DNA from: Aquabacterium sp.
GTDB taxonomy: Bacteria > Pseudomonadota > Gammaproteobacteria > Burkholderiales > Burkholderiaceae_C
Direction of reading: 5' to 3'
NCBI RefSeq assembly: GCF_021768455.1
Contig: NZ_JAIZVX010000020.1
Location: 1 to 37,363 of the forward strand
DNA: 37,363 nucleotides
This document shows, piece after piece, positions 30,594 through 37,363 of the stretch. The translations under genes were made by a program, and so were the position numbers. A model generated the notes under the pieces. It saw only the letters and a list, made by a program, of their open reading frames with translations. It was not told the origin of the DNA and did not search any database. Positions within the stretch are counted from its first letter, which is position 1, and every line of letters starts with the position of its first letter.

Positions 30594-32243
30594 CTAGTGG
30601 GCCGGCCGAGCCCTGCGAGACCCGGCACCCAGCACCGCGCACAGCAAACCGGCCAACAGCGCGGGCCACAGCCCCCATCGGCCAGCCCACCAGGCAAACG
30701 GGGTCACACCCTCTCGCCCCTGCACCACGGTGTGGAGCACGTCGCGCGTGTTGGGCGCCAGACTGGAAGCCACACGACCCTGGTGATCGATCAGCACGGT
30801 GGCACCGGTGTTGGTCGCACGCAGCGTGGGCAACTGGAACTCGAGCGAGCGCATCCGTGCGATCTGCAGGTGCTGGTGGATCGCCACCGACTCCCCGAAC
30901 CACGCCAGATTGCTGACATTGGCGAGGATCGTGGGCGCTCGACCCGCCTCGGTGAAGCGGGCGGCAATCTCTTCGCCGAAGAGGTCTTCATAGCAGATGG
31001 TCGGGGCCACGCGCTGCCCTTTGACCTCGAACGACGGCGCCACGAGCGGGCCCCGACGGAAATCACCCAATGGCATGTTCATCATGCGCACGAACCAATG
31101 GAAGCCCCAGGGAATGAACTCGCCAAACGGGACCAGATGGTGTTTGCTGTACTGGTAGGCCCGCGGCGACTCCGGATCGGGCGCCGGGTGCCCAGGCCCC
31201 ACCCCCACCACCGAGTTCGTGTAGCCACGCTGGAAATCACCCAAAGGGATGCCGATCAGGGCGGCACGCCCGGTCGACTCGCCAAAACCGGCCTGAACCT
31301 GCGCCCAGTAATCGGGTGGCAGTTGCGAGGGCAACAAAGGAATGGCGGTTTCAGGGGCGATCACCAGGTCACTGCGCGAGGCCAGGAGGTTCTGGCCGTG
31401 CCAGATCAGCATCGGCACCTGGCGGTCTTCGCGAAATTTTTCGTCCTGCGGCACATTACCCTGAAGCAGGCTCACGCTCAAAGGGCCGCCATGGGGACGC
31501 GTGAAATCCACGGCAGCAGGAAACTGCCTCAGCACCCCACAACCCAGCACCGCCAGGCTGGCCAGGCCGAGCCCCATGCCACGTACAGCGAGAGCCTCCT
31601 CACGCCGCCACGACCAAACGACCAGCGCCAACAAGCAAGCCCAGATCGCCCCCATGCCATAGACGCCAACCCATGGCGCCAGCACCACCAGGGGGCTGTC
31701 GACCAGACCATAGCCGCTGGCGCCCCAGGGGAAACCCGTCAGCACGATGGCCCGCGCCCATTCGACGACCAACCAGAGCCCCGCCCAGGCCAGCGCATCG
31801 CGCCACCAGACGCCCATGCGCCAGCGCGCCCAGACCCAGCCCAGCAGGGCCATGTAGGCAGACAGGGCCATGCACAGCAGCCCCACGGCTGCGCCTGCCA
31901 GCCAGAACGGCAAGCCGCCATAGGTGTGCAGGCTCACATACATCCAGCCCGTGGCACCCAAAAGCCAGACCGTGCCATACAGCCAGGTCAGGCCCGCCAC
32001 CTGCCGAGGGGTTCTGAAGGGCGCCAGCACCCACAACAGACCCGACAGCGCCAGACTTTGCAGCAAGGCGGGGCACCAGCTCCCCCAAGCCGCGACCATC
32101 GGCGACAAGGCCAGGGCATGACACGCGCCGGCCATGAACACGCCCAGGCGCGAGGCCCAGCCCACACGCTGCGGGTGCACTGCCAGCGCCTCCTGAACAA
32201 ACGAGGTCAAAACGGCACCAGGGCGATCAGGACTCGGCGCCAT
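30594..32243 (-). CDS. lnt: Apolipoprotein N-acyltransferase
   Basis: Lnt N-acylates the lipidated Cys of lipoproteins at the inner membrane, needed before Lol transport of lipoproteins such as the BamB, BamD and PilF proteins encoded here. The 549-residue protein has several membrane helices in its first half, then a periplasmic nitrilase domain. The catalytic triad is visible: Glu in [11 protein letters not shown], Lys in [12 protein letters not shown] and Cys in [13 protein letters not shown] last membrane helix is near the C-terminus ([17 protein letters not shown]). The start overlaps the corC end by 17 bases; corC-lnt is a conserved pair. Confidence 0.96.
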   Translation of the reverse strand: MAPSPDRPGAVLTSFVQEALAVHPQRVGWASRLGVFMAGACHALALSPMVAAWGSWCPALLQSLALSGLLWVLAPFRTPRQVAGLTWLYGTVWLLGATGWMYVSLHTYGGLPFWLAGAAVGLLCMALSAYMALLGWVWARWRMGVWWRDALAWAGLWLVVEWARAIVLTGFPWGASGYGLVDSPLVVLAPWVGVYGMGAIWACLLALVVWSWRREEALAVRGMGLGLASLAVLGCGVLRQFPAAVDFTRPHGGPLSVSLLQGNVPQDEKFREDRQVPMLIWHGQNLLASRSDLVIAPETAIPLLPSQLPPDYWAQVQAGFGESTGRAALIGIPLGDFQRGYTNSVVGVGPGHPAPDPESPRAYQYSKHHLVPFGEFIPWGFHWFVRMMNMPLGDFRRGPLVAPSFEVKGQRVAPTICYEDLFGEEIAARFTEAGRAPTILANVSNLAWFGESVAIHQHLQIARMRSLEFQLPTLRATNTGATVLIDHQGRVASSLAPNTRDVLHTVVQGREGVTPFAWWAGRWGLWPALLAGLLCAVLGAGSRRARPAH

Positions 32244-33123
32244 CGGCCACGTCGGGCGCGCGCGTCACCTTGAACCAGCGCACGGCACCACCACGGGCCA
32301 GCATCACCTTGAAGCGCAAGCCACCCAGGTCCAGGTGCTCGCCACGGCGCGGCACACGCCCCAGCTCGTGGGCCACCAGGCCACCGATCGTGTCGAAATC
32401 CGCCAAGGGCAGGTCGGTGGCGAAGGCTTCGTTGACCGATTCGATCGCGGCATCGCCCGCCACACGCTGACTGCCATCGGCCAGGGTGAAGATGCTGGAC
32501 TGGTGGTCCTCGTCGTCGAACTCGTCCTCGATCTCGCCCACGATCTCTTCCAGCACGTCTTCGATGGTGATCAACCCGGCCGCCTTGCCGAACTCGTCGA
32601 TCACGATGGCCAGATGGCTGCGGTTGGAGCGGAACTCGCGCAGGAGTTCGTTCAGCCCCTTCGACTCTGGCACGAACACGGGCTGGCGCAACAGGGTCCG
32701 CAGGTTCAACTCCGGCGCCCGCTGCAGCTTGAGCAGGTCCTTGGCCATCAGGATGCCAATGATGTTGTCCTTGTGCCCCTCGAACACCGGGAAGCGGGAA
32801 TGACCCGTGTCGATCACCTGGGCCAGCAGCTCGTCGTAGGGGGCATCGATGTCCAGCACGTCCATGCGGCGCACGGCCACCATGACGTCGCCCGCGCTCA
32901 TGCTGGCCATGCGGATCACGCCCTCCAGCATCACGCGGGATTCGGGCTCGATCAGCTCGCGGTGCTCGGCTTCGGCCAGGGACTGGATCAATTCCGCCGT
33001 CGAGTCTGGCCCCGGGGAGATGAACTCCACCAGGCGGACAAAAAGACTGCGGCGGTCAGGCGCCCGTGACGGGCCCTTGGGTTTGTCGCTCCGGGAGGAT
33101 CGACTGGGGGAGGTGTCGGACAC
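32227..33123 (-). CDS. corC: CorC/HlyC-type CBS-domain protein
   Basis: A 298-residue cytoplasmic protein with two CBS domains, starting near MSAGDVMVAVRRMDVLD and continuing through RFPVFEGHKDNIIGILMAKDLL and SHLAIVIDEFGKAAGLITIEDVLEEIVGEI. A C-terminal CorC_HlyC domain follows (FDTIGGLVAHELGRVPRRGEH). CorC was linked to magnesium and cobalt efflux through CorA; more recent work ties the family to divalent-cation transport. I start at the GTG at 33123, giving MSDTSPSRS as in related proteins. A TTG at 33153 is possible, with GGGG 6 bases ahead, and would add 10 residues. It leads the corC-lnt pair and is divergent from the CobW-type gene. Confidence 0.9.
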   Translation of the reverse strand: MSDTSPSRSSRSDKPKGPSRAPDRRSLFVRLVEFISPGPDSTAELIQSLAEAEHRELIEPESRVMLEGVIRMASMSAGDVMVAVRRMDVLDIDAPYDELLAQVIDTGHSRFPVFEGHKDNIIGILMAKDLLKLQRAPELNLRTLLRQPVFVPESKGLNELLREFRSNRSHLAIVIDEFGKAAGLITIEDVLEEIVGEIEDEFDDEDHQSSIFTLADGSQRVAGDAAIESVNEAFATDLPLADFDTIGGLVAHELGRVPRRGEHLDLGGLRFKVMLARGGAVRWFKVTRAPDVADGAES

Positions 33124-33213
33124 GGAAGGGGTGTCGTGGTTGAGATGCCGCAAGAATACCCCATGGTCGTGTCATTCCATCCAGTACCCGATGGCTGCGG
33201 CGGCCAAGGGGGC

Positions 33214-33219
33214 TACACT
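33214..33219 (+). promoter_or_regulatory. -10 element of the CobW-type gene, possible leaderless start
   Basis: TACACT lies 6 bases before the ATG, so a usual start 7 bases downstream coincides with the A of ATG. No Shine-Dalgarno is present. No convincing -35 is seen. Confidence 0.4.
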
Positions 33220-33225
33220 CGCCGG

Positions 33226-34269
<1,044 letters not shown>

Positions 34270-34303
34270 CCGAAATGAACACCTTCGGGGATCTTCCTGT
34301 GAA

Positions 34304-34328
34304 ATCTGGCGGCAAGCGTGGCTACAAT
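34304..34328 (+). promoter_or_regulatory. Candidate dksA promoter with GC-rich discriminator
   Basis: TACAAT (34323-34328) is preceded, after 17-18 bases, by a -35-like sequence reading GTGAAA or TGAAAT. The bases after the -10 are CCGCGCG, a GC-rich discriminator of the type seen at promoters repressed by DksA and ppGpp. The predicted start is about 120 bases before the dksA ATG. Confidence 0.5.
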
Positions 34329-34454
34329 CCGCGCGCCTTCGGCAAACAGGCAGACACCCCGCGATGAACCACGAGGCGATGGAGCAGTCCCCGGCCATGC
34401 GTCACCCCAACAAGACCCCGTCTGTTGACCACGCATTTTCGGAAGGAGGATCCG

Positions 34455-35111
34455 ATGACCAAACCGTCCGCCTCGGCCAAGCCTGCCGCCAAGAAGAGCA
34501 CCGTCGCCAAAGCCGCTGAGCCCAGGCCAGCGAAAACGAATCCTCAAGCTCCGGCGGAAACCGCCGAAGCCCTCGCATCTGCCAGATCCGTGGCGCCAGG
34601 ACGCCGTCCGTCCAACATCAGTACCTCCGACAACATGCCTCCCAGCACTGCCACCAAGGCCGACCCCAAACTCGCCAACGCCTGGAAAACCAAAGCAGGT
34701 CGCGACCTGACCGAGGCCGAACTGATGGCCATGCCCGATGGCGAGTACATGAACGACAAGCAGATCGACTTTTTCCGGGCTCGCCTCGAAGCCCAGAAGG
34801 AAGACCTGCTGTCCAACGCCGGCGAGACCACCGAGCACCTGCGTGAAGACACCTCCATCGTGCCCGATCCGGCCGACCGCGCCACGATCGAGGAAGAGCA
34901 CGCACTGGAACTGCGCACCCGCGATCGCGAGCGCAAGCTGCTCAAGAAGATCTCCCAGGCCCTGACCCGACTGGATTCCGGCGAATACGGCTTCTGCGAC
35001 GAAACCGGCGAACCCATCGGTTTGGGCCGCCTGCTCGCTCGCCCGACGGCCACGCTGTCGCTGGAAGCGCAGCAACGCCGTGAACTCAAGCAGAAGATGT
35101 TCGGCGACTGA
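34455..35111 (+). CDS. dksA: DksA-family RNA polymerase-binding transcription factor
   Basis: DksA enters the secondary channel of RNA polymerase and, with ppGpp, retunes transcription in the stringent response. The 218-residue protein has the coiled-coil tip DPADRA (Asp138 and Asp141, matching E. coli Asp71 and Asp74). ELRTRDRERKLLKKI and YGFCDETGEPIGLGRLLARPTA are also conserved. Only one of the four zinc Cys remains (Cys181); the others are Thr184, Ser202 and Ala205. This zinc-less form is common in alpha- and betaproteobacteria. Residues 1-75 form a Lys/Ala/Pro-rich tail absent from the 151-residue E. coli protein. The ATG at 34455 has an excellent ribosome binding site (GGAGG, 5 bases). 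Confidence 0.93.
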   Translation: MTKPSASAKPAAKKSTVAKAAEPRPAKTNPQAPAETAEALASARSVAPGRRPSNISTSDNMPPSTATKADPKLANAWKTKAGRDLTEAELMAMPDGEYMNDKQIDFFRARLEAQKEDLLSNAGETTEHLREDTSIVPDPADRATIEEEHALELRTRDRERKLLKKISQALTRLDSGEYGFCDETGEPIGLGRLLARPTATLSLEAQQRRELKQKMFGD

Positions 35112-35158
35112 GCCGGCGAAAGCGACCTCGACTTGACAACCCAGAGCGAACGCAACCC

Positions 35159-36952
35159 ATGAGCAAGGAAGCCGGCGGATTCCTGCGCAAGGTCGTTCGC
35201 TTCGTGGCCAACCCGACCACGGATTGGAACGCGCTCGACAACCCCGGCTCCGACGGCGCCGAGAGCGAGTACGCCAAGACCGAAATCAAGGCCATGATCG
35301 AGCGCAAGCGGCGTAACGACTTCGTGCGCAAGCGCGAACTCGACATGCTGCGCAAGATCCGCCGAGAAGGCCTGAGCCAGGATCACGCGCTGGCGATGGG
35401 CGCGAGCTCCAACCTCGACCCGGACTCTCGTCCGCAAACTGGCACACGCTCCGACATCACGGTCAAGGCCAAGATCGACGAGATCGAATTGCAGATGGTG
35501 GGCAGCAACCGCCCCCAGGGGACAGCCCCTTCTCCGGCCCAGCCCAACCACGCCGCCAACGCTTACCGGCCCACCGCGCCGCTGGCCGACATCGGCACCA
35601 CACTGCCCAGCCCATTCTCCGGCGCACCGACACAAGCACTGAGCTTCGATCTGGACGACGAACCGCCGCCCATGATCTCGCAGGCCGTGCTGGATTCCGC
35701 TCGGGCCAGCGCCTCGCGCGCCGCTGCAGCGGTTGCCGCGCCCCTGAGTGCGCCCATGGCCCCCAGCGGCTTTCAGAACCCGCTGGACGTGAAGGTCACC
35801 GAGGTCACGCACGACCCGGAACTTGACGAGGCCGTGATCGCCTTCGCGAACGCGGACTTCGACCAGTGCGAGCGCTGCCTGCTCGACCTGGTTCAACCGG
35901 GTGCGGTGCGTCACCACGACGCCGAAACCTGGCTGACCCTGTTCGACTTCTACCGCACGGTCGACCTGCCCCAGAAGTTCGAGCAACTCGCGGTCTCCTA
36001 TGCACAGCATTTCGGGTTGTCAGCGCCGCAGTGGTTCTCCTACCCGCAAAAGGTGGCGCACTTCCTGGCAAGTGGTCACGCGCCCGGCACCGATGCGCAC
36101 CCGCCCCTGTCGATCGACGCGGGCCCGGACACCGAAGCCGGACCGGATGCCCCACCTGTCGCCCAACGTGCCCTGGAGGGATGGGTCGCGCCTGCACGCA
36201 TCGACCAGGACGTGGCCGCCCAGCTGCGCGTGGAAGTGCTGCAAATGCCCCGCCCCTGGGTGATGGACTGGCGCCATGTTCAGCGGCTCAGCCCCGAAGC
36301 GGCCCACCAGCTCGGCCTGCTGATGCGGCAGTGGGCGCAGGAGCGCGTCGAGCTGATCTGGGTCGGCACCCAGCCTCTGCTGAGCCTGCTGGCCGACCTG
36401 ACCCCCACGGGCATGCGCGACACCGATCCGGCGTACTGGATGCTGAGGCTGGACGTCCTGCGCCTGTGCAACCTGCCTGTGCAGTTTGACGAAGTCGCCA
36501 TCGACTACTGCGTGACTTACGAGCTGTCGCCCCCTTCATGGGAGCCGGCGTTGTGCAGCGTCAAACTGAGTCAGGATGCCATCAGCCCCCACACTCGCCC
36601 CCTCTCCCGCGTGAGCGAGGTCACCACGAGTTTCGTCGAATCCCAGTTGCAGAACGATGTGGAATTCGTTCAGGTGGCCGCGCTGCACCTGTCCGGCCAG
36701 CTGGCTGGCGACATCGGCAAGACCCTGACCCAGCTGGACACCCAGCTGGGCGCCAGCGTCGCGCTGGAGATCGACTGCGAACACCTGCTGCGCGTGGACT
36801 TCATCGCCGCTGGCGACCTGCTCAACTGGGTGCTGGCCCGCCGCGCCGAAGACCGGCAGGTCATTTTCCTGAACCCCCACCGTCTGGTCGCCCTCTTCTT
36901 CGGGGCAATGGGCATCAACGAGCACGCCAGCGTCAAGCTGCGCACCCACTGA
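35159..36952 (+). CDS. STAS-domain protein of unknown function, downstream of dksA
   Basis: A 597-residue cytoplasmic protein with no membrane segment or signal peptide. The N-terminus is basic and helical (about residues 40-75, IKAMIERKRRNDFVRKRELD), followed by a Pro/Ala/Ser-rich disordered part to about 205. A small helical repeat-like segment comes next (ELDEAVIAFANADFDQCERCLLDL). The second half holds two STAS-like domains: one about 350-470 (LRVEVLQMPRPWVMDWRHVQRLSPEAAHQLGLL), and a C-terminal one about 500-590 with LHLSGQLAGD and EIDCEHLLRVDFIAAGDLL. The usual phosphorylatable Ser of anti-anti-sigma factors is not obvious (VDF at that place). It starts 47 bases after dksA and is probably in the same transcript. 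I do not know its function. Confidence 0.8.
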   Translation: MSKEAGGFLRKVVRFVANPTTDWNALDNPGSDGAESEYAKTEIKAMIERKRRNDFVRKRELDMLRKIRREGLSQDHALAMGASSNLDPDSRPQTGTRSDITVKAKIDEIELQMVGSNRPQGTAPSPAQPNHAANAYRPTAPLADIGTTLPSPFSGAPTQALSFDLDDEPPPMISQAVLDSARASASRAAAAVAAPLSAPMAPSGFQNPLDVKVTEVTHDPELDEAVIAFANADFDQCERCLLDLVQPGAVRHHDAETWLTLFDFYRTVDLPQKFEQLAVSYAQHFGLSAPQWFSYPQKVAHFLASGHAPGTDAHPPLSIDAGPDTEAGPDAPPVAQRALEGWVAPARIDQDVAAQLRVEVLQMPRPWVMDWRHVQRLSPEAAHQLGLLMRQWAQERVELIWVGTQPLLSLLADLTPTGMRDTDPAYWMLRLDVLRLCNLPVQFDEVAIDYCVTYELSPPSWEPALCSVKLSQDAISPHTRPLSRVSEVTTSFVESQLQNDVEFVQVAALHLSGQLAGDIGKTLTQLDTQLGASVALEIDCEHLLRVDFIAAGDLLNWVLARRAEDRQVIFLNPHRLVALFFGAMGINEHASVKLRTH

Positions 36953-36971
36953 AACCCATCGCGCCAGGCAT

Positions 36972-37363
36972 TCAGCGCCGCTCGGCAGCCAGGGTCAAAA
37001 GGCCCTCGAAAATGAGGTTCTCCACCACCTGCGCCGGCAGCTCATCGAGGTGTGACAGGCGCGGCGAGGCCCCACCCGACATGATCAACACCGGCTGACG
37101 CCCGGTCTTGACCTGCAGCCGCCTCAGCGTGCGTTCGATGGCCCCCGCGATGGCATCGGTGCCGCCGCTCATCAGGGCGTCGCTGGTGTTGGTGGGAAAG
37201 TCGTGCACCTCGCCAGTCGGCACCTTCAGGCCGGCAGTACCGCTTTCCAGCGCCCGGTACATCAGCCCGAAACCAGGCAGGATCAGCCCACCAAGAAAGC
37301 GCCCTGCCCCGTCCACCGCATCCACGGTGACCGCGGTACCGACCATCACGGCCAGCACCGGCG
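36972..37363 (-). CDS. coaX: Type III pantothenate kinase, C-terminal part (gene runs off the window)
   Basis: CoaX phosphorylates pantothenate in coenzyme A synthesis. About 130 C-terminal residues are present; the start lies beyond the right edge. Visible motifs are [13 protein letters not shown] (ASKHA-fold phosphate loop), [21 protein letters not shown], and the closing [28 protein letters not shown]. These match the second half of CoaX. It converges on the STAS-domain gene with 19 bases between the stops. Confidence 0.9.
   Translation of the reverse strand, partial: PVLAVMVGTAVTVDAVDGAGRFLGGLILPGFGLMYRALESGTAGLKVPTGEVHDFPTNTSDALMSGGTDAIAGAIERTLRRLQVKTGRQPVLIMSGGASPRLSHLDELPAQVVENLIFEGLLTLAAERR

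Noticed and set aside
34992-35080. Loss of zinc Cys in DksA taken as a sign of a pseudogene
   Set aside because: The frame is intact, the tip acids and the rest of the domain are conserved, and this Cys-poor form is common in the group.

Overview
This is a gene-dense, GC-rich stretch of a betaproteobacterial chromosome, most likely of the order Burkholderiales. The gene order supports this: hfq-hflX-hflK-hflC-DUF2065-hisZ-purA-phosphoribosyltransferase and ndk-rlmN-pilF-rodZ-ispG-hisS-yfgM-bamB-der, together with a HisZ protein, a DksA with a degenerate zinc finger and an aceK gene. I cannot fix the genus from sequence alone. I see no rRNA, tRNA, insertion sequence, prophage or CRISPR array.

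Layout. Positions 1-17112 are one long run of minus-strand genes. It starts at a good sigma70-type promoter before ndk (about 17001-17028) and ends at an intrinsic terminator at 1-25. In transcription order it carries nucleotide metabolism (ndk), rRNA/tRNA modification (rlmN), a pilotin (pilF), cell shape (rodZ), isoprenoids (ispG), tRNA charging (hisS), outer-membrane assembly (yfgM, bamB) and ribosome GTPases (der, hflX). It then carries the RNA chaperone gene hfq, the HflKC membrane-protease regulator, a small membrane protein, the histidine regulatory subunit hisZ, purA and a phosphoribosyltransferase. Internal promoters are likely before hisZ and possibly before hfq.

Positions 17113-20108 hold rluB and scpB (minus strand, overlapping by 4 bp). 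A 319-base gap without a recognised gene follows; it contains several inverted repeats and a 30-codon ORF. rluD (minus) and bamD (plus) diverge from a 90-base region. bamD ends at a strong terminator that also faces aceK (minus). A metallo-beta-lactamase-fold hydrolase (plus) converges on a second minus-strand run: corC, lnt, glyQ, glyS, gmhB and a YgjP/DUF45 metallopeptidase. On the plus strand a CobW-type GTPase with a His-rich loop, dksA and a large STAS-domain protein follow. The window closes with the C-terminal part of coaX (minus).

Functionally the window is core housekeeping: translation, envelope biogenesis, proteostasis and stress regulation. I found no clear undescribed defence or mobile system. 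The least explained items are the STAS-domain protein next to dksA, the gap upstream of scpB, the very long low-complexity tails of RluB, the extended N-terminus of HflK, and an inverted repeat in the hisZ promoter.
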